DNA of 64,000 bases from AC-32 sp963821495 (lineage in GTDB: Bacteria > Actinomycetota > Thermoleophilia > Gaiellales > Gaiellaceae). Under the pieces are notes generated by a model. The model made no database searches. It was given only the letters and a program-made list of their open reading frames with translations, and was not told the DNA's origin. Positions 7,642-15,600 of the stretch are shown in pieces; positions within the stretch are counted from its first letter, which is position 1; the number at the start of each line of letters is the position of its first letter. Made by a program: the position numbers and the translations under genes. The stretch is from assembly GCA_963821495.1 (NCBI GenBank), contig CAWGEA010000003.1:1426001-1490000 (forward strand), read 5' to 3'.

Positions 7642-10422
7642 ATGGTCGTGATGACAAGCACGATCCTGGGCAGAGACGAGGAGATCGCCTTCCTCGACGC
7701 CTTCCTCGACGGCATGGGTCGAGGGGTGAGAAGCCTGGTACTGGAGGGCGAGGCGGGCGTGGGGAAATCGACGCTTTGGACGGCAGGACTTGCAAGCGCA
7801 GAGCGACGGAGGTTTCAGGTGCTCTCGTCACGGCCGGCGGAGGCGGAGCGTGGGCTCCCACACGTCGTGCTCGCCGACCTCCTGGAAGGCGTTGTCGAGA
7901 AGGTGCTACCGACGCTCTCAGCTCCTAGGCGCCTCGCGCTTGAAAGCGCGCTTCTCATGGATCGGGCGCCGGAGTACGAGCTCGACCCCCGTGCCCTCGC
8001 AGTCGCGGTTCGGGCGAGCTTCCAGGTGCTCGCCGAGGAGCGGCCGCTCGTGGTCGCGGTCGACGACACCCAGTGGGTCGACTCTTCGTCCGCAAGTGCG
8101 CTGGCGTTCGCGCTCCGACGTTTGCGCTCCGAGCACATATTGCTGCTACTCGCGCGGCGTCTCGACGAGTGCGAAGGGGGTCCGGCGGTGGAGGAGGCCC
8201 TCGAACCGGACGCCGTGGAGCGGCTGCGGGTTGGCCCGCTCAGCATAGGAGCGATACACACGCTCCTGCAACGGCGGCTCGGCCGGCAGTTCGCACGCCC
8301 GACGCTGCGTCGCCTACACGAGATTTCGGGCGGTAACCCGTTCTATGCGCTCGAGCTTGCTCGTGGGCTCGACTCGGCAAGCCCGACCGTCGATTCGTTC
8401 GAGCCGTTTCCGGTTCCAGAGACGTTGGAGCGGCTGGTGGGCGCCCGCCTTGCCGGACTCCGGGGAGCGACGCACGAGGCGTTGCTCCTCGTTGCCGCGC
8501 ACGGCCGGCCCTCACCTGCTCTCCTCGGCGCCGCCGGGATCAGTCCGAACGCGCTCGAGTCGGCATTCGCAGCGCAAGTGGTCGAGCTTTCGACCGGCGC
8601 AGTCCGATTCACGCATCCGCTGCTCGCGTCGGTCCTCTACCAGGAGGCGCCTGACGAAGAGCGGCGGGGAGCTCATGGACGCCTCGCCGCGGTCGTAGAC
8701 GATCCGGTCGAGCGCGCCCGCCACCTCGCGCTTGCCTCCGACGGACCCGACGAAGAGGTCGCTGCGATGTTGGAGGAGGCCGCAAAGCTGCCGCCGCGCC
8801 GGGGTGCGACCCTCGCCGCAGCCGAGCTCGCCGAGCACGCGCTCCGCCTCACGCCGTCGGAGGCCGCCGAGGATCGGGATCGCCGCACGATTGGGGCGGC
8901 CCGCGCCCGCTTCGACGCGGGTGATGCTCGTCGTGCTCGTGCGCTCGCGCTCGAGCTTCATGCCCGGCCGCCGGTTGGTCGACGTGCCGAGGCGCTCGTC
9001 CTTCTCAGCGACATCGAGGGCGAAAGCGTCCGCCTGGAACGCTCGATCGAGCTGCGGCGGGAGGCGCTCGAGGCGGCGGCCGGGCAGCCGACGCTGCAAG
9101 TAGAGATCCACCTGTGGCTCGGTAGATTTGCTCGGTTCACGGAGGGAGAGTCTGCGGGCGATCGGCACGCCGCAGCGGCGCTCGAGCTGGCCGAAGCGGT
9201 CGGCGACGACTCTCTAAGTGCGGGGGCGCTCTCCGTGCTCGCCTTCGGTCGTTTCCGGGCGGGCCTTGCGGACGGGCTGTCTCTGGTCGAGCAGGCCGTT
9301 CGGCTCGCGACGTCTGTCGGCGACCCGCGACAGCGGCTCGAGATCAACTTCATGGCCGTGAACGTCTTCGTCTGGGCGTACCAGCTCGACCGCGCCCGGA
9401 CACTGCTGCAGAGCATCGACCGTGAGTGGCGCGAGCGCGACGAGCCTGCGAAGGCGTACGTCCTCTGGTGGCTGGGCATGATCGAGCTCCGATGCGGCCG
9501 GTTCCCGCTCGCTGCCGACTACGCGGAGCGCTCTCGGGAGATCGAGCGCCAATACATGATCGGCGACCACGAAGAGCCGGACGTGTGGTTGGTCGCGCTG
9601 ATCGCTGCGCATCGGGGTGAGCTCGATCTCGCGCGCGCCCTCACCGAGTCGAATCGGTCGCTGACGGACGCGCACGCGATCGGACGCTCCGGGGACGACG
9701 GAGTGCTCGGACTCGTCGAGCTGTGGAGCGGTCGTCCGGGCGAGGCGGCCGCACGCTTTTCGGCTGCAGACGCCGGCAGGCGGGGCATCGGGGTGAACGA
9801 GCCGGCCATGTTCTGGTGGCGAGCCGACTACGCCGAAGCGCTGGTTGAAATGGGGAAGACGGACGAGGCCGCCGCATTGGTCGATGCGTGGGAAGCGGAG
9901 GCGCAGCGGCTCGACCGCGCAGCGGTGCTCGCGGAGATGACGCGCTGCCGCGGTCTCCTCGCGGCCGCTCGCGGCGACCTCGACGACGCGCTGGCCGAGC
10001 TCGAGCGAGCGGTCGTACAGCACGAGGCCGTTGGCGACCCGTTCGGACGCGCGCGGGCGCTCCTGGCACTCGGAACCGTTCGGCGGCGAGCGCGCCAGAA
10101 ACGCGCCGCCCGGGAGGCGATCACCGCGGCTCTCGAGGACTTCGAGGCCTGCGGGGCGGCCGGGTGGGCGGAGAGGGCCCGCGGCGAGCTGGGGACGATC
10201 GGCGGCCGTACGCGGATCGAGGGCTTGACGCCGGCAGAAGGCCGGATCGCCGCGCTCGTCGCCGAGGGCCGCACGAACCGCGAAGTCGCTGCTGCCTTGT
10301 TTCTCACCGAGCACACGGTGGCCACCGCCCTCACCCGCGTCTACCGGAAGCTCGGCGTCCGCTCGCGCACGGAGCTCGCGCGGCTGGCGCAAACCCAGGA
10401 CGCCGATCTGGCAAAGACCTGA
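7642..10422 (+). CDS. LAL-type LuxR transcriptional regulator
   Basis: About 926 residues from the ATG at 7642 (a second in-frame ATG is at 7651). The open frame continues upstream through the repeat, but that part is not coding. A P-loop GEAGVGKST lies at residues 36-44, a Walker B-like LVVAVDDTQWVD at about 140, then a long TPR-like helical region (about 430-850), and at the C-terminus a LuxR helix-turn-helix (LTPAEGRIAALVAEGRTNREVA, then HTVATALTRVYRKLGV). This is the layout of large ATP-binding LuxR (MalT-like) regulators. Its ligand is unknown. No clear ribosome-binding site precedes it. It is the first gene after repeat copy 2. Confidence 0.92.
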   Translation: MVVMTSTILGRDEEIAFLDAFLDGMGRGVRSLVLEGEAGVGKSTLWTAGLASAERRRFQVLSSRPAEAERGLPHVVLADLLEGVVEKVLPTLSAPRRLALESALLMDRAPEYELDPRALAVAVRASFQVLAEERPLVVAVDDTQWVDSSSASALAFALRRLRSEHILLLLARRLDECEGGPAVEEALEPDAVERLRVGPLSIGAIHTLLQRRLGRQFARPTLRRLHEISGGNPFYALELARGLDSASPTVDSFEPFPVPETLERLVGARLAGLRGATHEALLLVAAHGRPSPALLGAAGISPNALESAFAAQVVELSTGAVRFTHPLLASVLYQEAPDEERRGAHGRLAAVVDDPVERARHLALASDGPDEEVAAMLEEAAKLPPRRGATLAAAELAEHALRLTPSEAAEDRDRRTIGAARARFDAGDARRARALALELHARPPVGRRAEALVLLSDIEGESVRLERSIELRREALEAAAGQPTLQVEIHLWLGRFARFTEGESAGDRHAAAALELAEAVGDDSLSAGALSVLAFGRFRAGLADGLSLVEQAVRLATSVGDPRQRLEINFMAVNVFVWAYQLDRARTLLQSIDREWRERDEPAKAYVLWWLGMIELRCGRFPLAADYAERSREIERQYMIGDHEEPDVWLVALIAAHRGELDLARALTESNRSLTDAHAIGRSGDDGVLGLVELWSGRPGEAAARFSAADAGRRGIGVNEPAMFWWRADYAEALVEMGKTDEAAALVDAWEAEAQRLDRAAVLAEMTRCRGLLAAARGDLDDALAELERAVVQHEAVGDPFGRARALLALGTVRRRARQKRAAREAITAALEDFEACGAAGWAERARGELGTIGGRTRIEGLTPAEGRIAALVAEGRTNREVAAALFLTEHTVATALTRVYRKLGVRSRTELARLAQTQDADLAKT

Positions 10423-10489
10423 GGTTTCTCCACTTTCGCGCCCGGTCGGTGATCGGGATGCTCCTCTCGTAAGCGAGAAGGGAGGAACT

Positions 10490-10984
10490 GTGAAGCGACG
10501 CATCTATATCCCGGCTCTGGCTGCGGGCGTCGCGCTCGTGCTTGGTGCCATCGCGGCGGTGGCGCTGGCTTCGCCGCCCTCAGGGGTGACGCCGACGGTG
10601 CTGGCCCGCGGGACCTACGACGCCTTCAAGGTGAGGTCGTCTCCACATAGCCCGGTCGACTTCAAGGCAAAGACGAAAGGGCGGACCGACTTCGTCGTGC
10701 GAAGGCACGACTACGCCATTGGGTCATACACCGGCTGGCACAGCCATCCAGGCCCGGTGTTCATCACGGTCACGCTGGGAGCGGTCACGTTCTACGAGTA
10801 CGACGACCCGACCTGCACGCCGCATGTCGTGTCGGCAGGGCACGGCTACGTGGACACGGGCCAGGGTCACATCGGTCGCAACGAGAGCGGCCAGCCCGCC
10901 CAAGACATCAGCGTGATCATCGCGCCGGTGGGCGGTGCGTTCCGCGGCGAGCTCGACGCTCCCGGGCCCTACTGCAACTTCTGA
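10490..10984 (+). CDS. Secreted cupin-domain protein
   Basis: 164 residues starting with GTG at 10490 after a good GGGAGG site. An N-terminal signal peptide (KRRIYIPALAAGVALVLGA, then VALAS) precedes one cupin barrel with the metal-binding motif GWHSHPGPVFITVTLGAVTFYE and the second-motif region HGYVDTGQGHIGRNES. It probably sits outside the membrane as a metal-binding beta-barrel of unknown substrate; small exported cupins of this kind are common beside regulators. A strong hairpin at 11017 ends the transcript. It lies 67 bp after the LuxR-type gene, so that gene may control it. Confidence 0.82.
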   Translation: MKRRIYIPALAAGVALVLGAIAAVALASPPSGVTPTVLARGTYDAFKVRSSPHSPVDFKAKTKGRTDFVVRRHDYAIGSYTGWHSHPGPVFITVTLGAVTFYEYDDPTCTPHVVSAGHGYVDTGQGHIGRNESGQPAQDISVIIAPVGGAFRGELDAPGPYCNF

Positions 10985-11016
10985 GGGGAGCAAGAGCCGG
11001 CTGGAACATGGAATGG

Positions 11017-11040
11017 AGGAGCCGACTCAAGTCGGCTCCT
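11017..11040 (+). terminator. terminator after the cupin gene
   Basis: AGGAGCCGAC and GTCGGCTCCT form a perfect 10-bp stem around TCAA, 33 bp after the cupin stop codon. A U-tract is absent, as is common in high-GC actinobacteria. It argues against starting the next gene upstream at the ATG at 11013, which would lie inside the structure. Confidence 0.7.
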
Positions 11041-11069
11041 CCGGTGCTCCCGTCTCCGGAGGTTCGACC

Positions 11070-11324
11070 GTGCCGAGCTATCTCGTCGAGATCTACGTTC
11101 CGGGCACGCAGGCGCAGGACGCGCGCGCAGCAGGGCGGCGCGCTCGCGCCGCCGCACGGCAGTTGTCGCGAGAGGGTGTATCAGTCCGCTACGTCCGGAC
11201 GACGCTCCTCCCTGGAGATGAAACATGCTTCCACGTCTTCGAGGCCGCCTCCGATGACGTGGTCGCCGAGGCTTGTCGGCTCGCCGGGCTCGAGACACCG
11301 CGGATCGTGCCCGCCCTCGAGTAA
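11070..11324 (+). CDS. Small DUF4242-like protein
   Basis: 84 residues from GTG at 11070, preceded by a GGAGG 8 bp upstream. The start of the mature sequence (PSYLVEIYVPG), a central basic helix (AAGRRARAAARQLSREG) and the pattern VRYVRTTLLPGDETCFHVFEA resemble small ferredoxin-like-fold proteins of the DUF4242 type, which I recall as thought to bind metal. The function is unknown. There is no signal peptide, so it should be cytoplasmic. It is separated from the cupin gene by a terminator and may have its own promoter within 10985-11060. Confidence 0.7.
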   Translation: MPSYLVEIYVPGTQAQDARAAGRRARAAARQLSREGVSVRYVRTTLLPGDETCFHVFEAASDDVVAEACRLAGLETPRIVPALE

Positions 11325-11509
11325 GCCGCATTCGAGCCGTCGCTGAAGGCGCTCGGCGGAACGTATTTCTCGACCGTGTACGACTCGCCCACGAAGGCGC
11401 AGATAGCCCATCGACCGGGAGGCGGTCGATCAGGTCCCGCCGGTTCCCTCACCGCCGTCCGGCCGGCTATCCGCAGCCAACGCGTATCGGACAAGATGAG
11501 ACTGGTTTG

Positions 11510-12436
11510 GTGAGCGAAAGGCGGCTCAGAGTCGGACTCGTCACGGAGCCGACAGGCATCGAGAACCCGTATGTCCGTGGGGCCTATCTCGGGCTCGAGC
11601 GGGCCGTCCGAGAGTTGGGGATCAGAGGGCGAGTGTTGACCATAGCCCCGAAGGAAGGCTACGTCCCGAGCCTCTCGCTTCTCGCACGACACAAGTACGA
11701 CCTCGTCATCGGAGTGGGGTTCTTTCCCGCCCCCGCGATCGACAGAGTCGCCACCGGGTTTCCCGAGACGCGTTTCGCGATCATCGACTTCGCCCACCAC
11801 GATCTGGCGCATCGCCCGACGAACGTCGTGGGCCTCGTGTTCCGGGAAGAGCAAGCCGGCTATCTGGCCGGTCACCTGGCTGCGCTCGTGCTGACGCTCT
11901 CTCCCGGGGAGGAGGTGATCAGCTCGGTCGGCGGCCAGCGGGTGCCGGCGGTCGAGCGGTTCATCGCCGGCTACCAGGCAGGCGCGAGGGGAGCCAATCC
12001 TCGCCTCACGACGCTGAACAGCTATACCGACGACTTCCTCGACCCGGTGAAAGGCAGGTCGGTCGCCCTGAGCCAGATCGCGAAGGGCTCTCGAGTCGTA
12101 TTCCAGGTCGCCAGCGCCTGCGGACTCGGGGCGCTGGAGGCGGCAAGAGAGCGTGGAATCTGGGGGATCGGAGTCGATGTCGACCAATCCCACCTCGGCC
12201 GTCACATCCTGACGAGCGCGGTGAAGAGGCTGGACGTGGCCGTGTTCGACACGATCGAGGAGCTCGTGCGCGGGACGCTCGAGACCGGTCGCACCTCCCA
12301 CTTCTCCCTTCGGAACGGCGGTGTCGGCCTCGGCACCATCAGCGCGGGGGTGCCTCGCTCGCTTAAGGCCGAGATCGAGGACGTCAAGGCCGAGATCGTC
12401 GCCGGGAGGATCTCGATCGCGAGCTCGGTCACATAG
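11510..12436 (+). CDS. BMP/PnrA-like solute-binding protein, leaderless
   Basis: About 308 residues from GTG at 11510; the frame is open further upstream but has no plausible protein there. It carries the basic-membrane-protein (BMP, PnrA-like) periplasmic-binding fold: LVTEPTGIENPYVRGAYLGL, then YDLVIGVGFFPAPAIDRVA, TNVVGLVFREEQAGYLAGHLAAL and WGIGVDVDQSHLG. Known BMP proteins are exported nucleoside-binding lipoproteins, but no signal peptide or lipobox can be seen here, so it probably works inside the cell as a sensor. It ends convergently with the SARP-propeller gene, overlapping it by 8 bp. In related bacteria such domains occur fused to SARP regulators, so the two may act together (inference from memory). 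Confidence 0.8.
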   Translation: MSERRLRVGLVTEPTGIENPYVRGAYLGLERAVRELGIRGRVLTIAPKEGYVPSLSLLARHKYDLVIGVGFFPAPAIDRVATGFPETRFAIIDFAHHDLAHRPTNVVGLVFREEQAGYLAGHLAALVLTLSPGEEVISSVGGQRVPAVERFIAGYQAGARGANPRLTTLNSYTDDFLDPVKGRSVALSQIAKGSRVVFQVASACGLGALEAARERGIWGIGVDVDQSHLGRHILTSAVKRLDVAVFDTIEELVRGTLETGRTSHFSLRNGGVGLGTISAGVPRSLKAEIEDVKAEIVAGRISIASSVT

Positions 12437-14126
12437 CGCTCTCGCTCTGTATCGAAACCCAGACGGTCCCGTCCCAGGAGGCCACGTCGGTCGGCGCGTG
12501 GCCAACCGGAATGAGGCCTACAACCCCACCGTTCTGCGAATCGATCTGGACGACGGTGCCGTCGGCGTTGTTGGCCGCGAACACCACCCCATCCGTCACG
12601 CACATGCCCACGAGGCCTCCGCCAACCGGGGTCGTCTGCGTCACCGTTCCCGTGTCCGGGTTGATGCGCCAGACCTGGCCTCGCGAGTCAGAGACCCAGA
12701 CAGCCTGCTTCCCGGCCGTCAACGCGACGGGGTACTCGATGGGCACCTCGGCCGTGGCTGTGTTCGTTTTCGGCTCGATGCGCAAAGCCCGCTCGGCGGT
12801 CGTCACCACCCAGAGTGCCTCCTCGCCGAGTGCCACGCCTACCGGCACATGGCCGACGTCGATGATCGCCGAGGACTCGTTCGTCGTCGGGTCGATGCGG
12901 AACACATGGCGGGGACCAGCGGCGATCCAGACGGAATCGTCATCGGCGTCGACCGCGTAGGTCGGGTTCCAAACGAGTTCGCTCGAGCCTCTCAGGTCGA
13001 TCGTCTCGACGACGGCGTCAGCGCTCGGATCGATGCGCGAGACTGTGCCGTCGCTCCCGTTCGCCACCCAGACCGCATCGGTGGTGACAGCGAGGTCGAT
13101 CGCCGGTGCTCCGATTCCGATAGTCCTGGTGACTTCGTGGCGATCCAGATGGATGCGGGAGACCGTTCCATCGTCTGTGTTGGCGACCCAGACCGAGCCG
13201 TGCCCGATCGCGAGGGCGACAGGCCTTCGGCCCACGAGCACGTGGCCCACGACCCGGGAGCGCTGCGGGTCGATCACAGCGACCGAGTCGGGAGGAACCA
13301 GCGCCTTAGTGTGTGATGTCGATCGGCGACGCTGTGCGACAGAGGGTCGTTTGACCCCGGCGACTACCGGCGACTCGAGGGAAGGATCGTGGTTGAGGAT
13401 GGCTCTCTCGAGGCGTTGGAGCTCATCGTCCGGCTTGAGCCCGAGCTCCTCGTCCAGCAACCTCCGGCCCGAGCGGTAGACCTCGAGCGCGTCTGCCTGG
13501 CGGCCGCAGCGATAGAGGGCCAGTATCAGCTGGCCGCGCAGACGTTCCCGCAGTGGCTGCTCGCGCACGAGCCCCCCGAGCTCGGGAACCAGCTCCGCGT
13601 GGCGCCCCAGCGCGAGCTCGGCCTCGATCCGCTGCTCGAGCGCCGCCAGCCGCTGCTCTTCCAGCCGCGCTCGCTCGGCGCGGGCGAAGGAGTCCCCCAG
13701 CTCGGCCAGAGGCGCTCCACGCCACAGGGCCAGCCCTTCCCGGAGCACCCGGGCGGCCTGGGCGGGCTCCTCCGCGCGCGCCGTCGCCACCAGCCGCTCG
13801 AAGCGATGGAGGTCGAGCTCACCGCCGCTGACCCGGATGAGGTAGCCGGGGGGCCGCGTCAGGATCAGATCCCGGCCGAGTGCCTTGCGCAGCTGGGAGA
13901 CGTACACCTGGAGCGCCGTCGGGGCGGTGTCGGGAGGTGAGTCACCCCAGAGCTCGTCGATGAGCCGGTCGCGGGAGACGACCTCGTTGGCGTGCAGCAG
14001 CAAGGAGGCGAGCAGGGCGCGCTGCTTCGAGCCGCCGAGGGGGACCTGGTGGCCGTTCTCCAGTACCTCCAGCGACCCGAGAATCCGGAACTCCACGTCT
14101 GCTCGCCCTGACGGTAACACGGACAC
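12429..14126 (-). CDS. SARP regulator fused to YncE-like beta-propeller
   Basis: 565 residues from GTG at 14126; a second GTG at 14096, just before EFRILGSLEVLENG, is an equally good start. Residues 10-100 are a winged-helix OmpR/AfsR DNA-binding domain (ALLASLLLHANEVVSRDRLIDELW), about 100-250 a bacterial transcriptional activation (BTAD) domain, and 290-565 a beta-propeller of repeated blades of the type SVWVANTDDGTVSRID. SARP proteins activate secondary-metabolism or stress genes; the propeller may be the ligand or partner sensor. There is no membrane segment, so it is cytoplasmic. The 8-bp tail overlap with the BMP-like gene is convergent. Confidence 0.88.
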   Translation of the reverse strand: MSVLPSGRADVEFRILGSLEVLENGHQVPLGGSKQRALLASLLLHANEVVSRDRLIDELWGDSPPDTAPTALQVYVSQLRKALGRDLILTRPPGYLIRVSGGELDLHRFERLVATARAEEPAQAARVLREGLALWRGAPLAELGDSFARAERARLEEQRLAALEQRIEAELALGRHAELVPELGGLVREQPLRERLRGQLILALYRCGRQADALEVYRSGRRLLDEELGLKPDDELQRLERAILNHDPSLESPVVAGVKRPSVAQRRRSTSHTKALVPPDSVAVIDPQRSRVVGHVLVGRRPVALAIGHGSVWVANTDDGTVSRIHLDRHEVTRTIGIGAPAIDLAVTTDAVWVANGSDGTVSRIDPSADAVVETIDLRGSSELVWNPTYAVDADDDSVWIAAGPRHVFRIDPTTNESSAIIDVGHVPVGVALGEEALWVVTTAERALRIEPKTNTATAEVPIEYPVALTAGKQAVWVSDSRGQVWRINPDTGTVTQTTPVGGGLVGMCVTDGVVFAANNADGTVVQIDSQNGGVVGLIPVGHAPTDVASWDGTVWVSIQSESAM

Positions 14127-14331
14127 CGCCCAGCCTTTGCCCGCGGGCTCCCGGTCGCGGTCAATCGCCTATGAGTCGGTCGACGTTCTTTCCAAACGCG
14201 TCGGCAACTACCAGCACAGCCCGTTCTGGATGCTGATCGACCAGCTCTGGGTGCGGTAAGGACCGTAGGAGAACGCAGCCGCGGAGCGCCGGGTCGAGCC
14301 GGAGTACTTCCCGGACATAAGGGCGACTCAG

Positions 14332-14545
14332 GCTGCAAGCGTTCTGCAAGCATCGGGCTTCCGCTGCGATGTAACTGTGTTCCGCCTAAATGCAACGGCC
14401 GTGGGCGAATCTGGCCCCGGAGCCTGCATTTCGGCGGAATACGGCGGAACGCGAGTACACGATCGAGGCGGCTCATAACCCGGAGGTCGCAGGTTCAAAT
14501 CCTGCCCTCGCTACCTCGAAGGGCCCCGGCGACCGGGCCTTTCCC
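14332..14545 (+). repeat. tRNA-fMet-tailed repeat, copy 3
   Basis: Same layout: CTGCAAGC direct repeat, the best inverted repeat of the set (TTCCGCCTAAATGCA 14380-14394 and TGCATTTCGGCGGAA 14425-14439, one mismatch, 30-nt loop), tandem GGCGGAA, then a tRNA-like block 14450-14513. Here the acceptor 3' strand is CCTCGCT and the 5' side reads CGCGAGT, so five consecutive bases pair after a 1:72 mismatch of the initiator-tRNA kind. An imperfect hairpin (AAGGGCCCCGG against CCGGGCCTTT) follows at 14519-14542. The flanks 14127-14331 and 14546-14721 hold no gene that I can support. Confidence 0.85.
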
Positions 14546-14721
14546 ACGCCTGTGCCCCGTATGGCGGGCATTCAGGCCGCTGGGTTCGCAGCGCTCTTGA
14601 CGACTTCGGCGCCATGAGTCAACCTCGGCGTCATCTTCGCCGTCGTCGATCCAGTCGCGACCATGTCTCTCGCTGCATGGAGCGCGGCGCGAGATCGTCC
14701 CGCTGACGTCGCTCGGAATCG

Positions 14722-15489
14722 ATGAGCGCGGGTCGCGTCATCCTCATAGTCCTCGGCAGCATCGGAGTCCTGCTCGGCCTTGCCCTGCTCGCAGGGGGAG
14801 GCTTCCTGCTCTGGGCCGACCGCACGCAGCGCGAGGACGGCTACCTGACGACACCGACCGAGCGATTTGCGACGCCGACTTACGCGCTCACGCGTACGCG
14901 GCTCGAAAGCGATACCAACGGAGCCGGCTGGGTCCTGAACGACAGCTGGTTCGGCAAGGTTCGGATCCGCGGAGAAAGTGCCGGCGGCAAGACGCTCTTC
15001 ATGGGCATCGGGCCGGAGGCGGCTGTTGCCAAGTACCTGGGGCCTGTGGCCCACGCGAATGTCGAGGACATCGACTTCGATCCCTTCCGAGTCACGTACT
15101 TTCCGGTCACGGGAGGCGCGCCCCAAGGGCCGCCGACGGAGCAAAGCTTGTGGGCGGCCTCCGCCTCCGGGGTCGGGACACAAACGCTGACGTGGAAGGT
15201 TCGCGAGGGCGACTGGTCGGTCGTCCTCATGAACTCCGACGGCTCGCGTGGCGTCGCCGCGAACATCGACGTGGGCGCCAAGATGTCCTTCCTGCTCTGG
15301 GTTGCGATCGGGGTGCTCCTCGGCGGCGTGCTCGTCACCGGGGGAAGCGCCGCATTGATCGTCCTCGCCGCGCGGACGCGCCGGCCACAACCTTCGCCAC
15401 CGGTACCTCCTACCGCGGGCGCCGGATCAGGAAATGCGCCGGCAGCCGAGCCTCCCGACCGGTCAACCGAAGAGGCCCCGCCTAGCTGA
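14722..15489 (+). CDS. Putative membrane protein with external domain
   Basis: 255 residues, not assigned to a family. A transmembrane helix at about 6-30 (ILIVLGSIGVLLGLALLAGGGFLLW) and another at about 190-215 (FLLWVAIGVLLGGVLVTGG) flank a roughly 150-residue domain predicted outside the cell. The last 40 residues are a Pro/Ala/Ser-rich cytoplasmic tail. The layout resembles actinobacterial proteins with a beta-sandwich between two helices, but I cannot name one. It is the first gene after repeat copy 3 and lies upstream of the MMPL transporter in the same direction (112 bp gap), so it could be an accessory subunit. No clear ribosome-binding site supports the ATG. Confidence 0.75.
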   Translation: MSAGRVILIVLGSIGVLLGLALLAGGGFLLWADRTQREDGYLTTPTERFATPTYALTRTRLESDTNGAGWVLNDSWFGKVRIRGESAGGKTLFMGIGPEAAVAKYLGPVAHANVEDIDFDPFRVTYFPVTGGAPQGPPTEQSLWAASASGVGTQTLTWKVREGDWSVVLMNSDGSRGVAANIDVGAKMSFLLWVAIGVLLGGVLVTGGSAALIVLAARTRRPQPSPPVPPTAGAGSGNAPAAEPPDRSTEEAPPS

Positions 15490-15600
15490 ACGCTGTCTCG
15501 CTGGCGGCCTTGAATCCCGCCCACGTCGGCGTGCGGTTGATGGGATACGGACGGACCGGCCGGCGCCTCCTGGCACTCTGACCGGCTGCCGTCGCACCTC

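Noticed and set aside
11350..11385. GGCGGAAC and GTGTAC near the BMP-like gene, as a possible fifth repeat copy
   Set aside because: Only two short boxes match, the spacing is wrong and there is no tRNA-like tail.
14161..14349. Short minus-strand frame before repeat copy 3
   Set aside because: No start support or family match, and it runs into the repeat.
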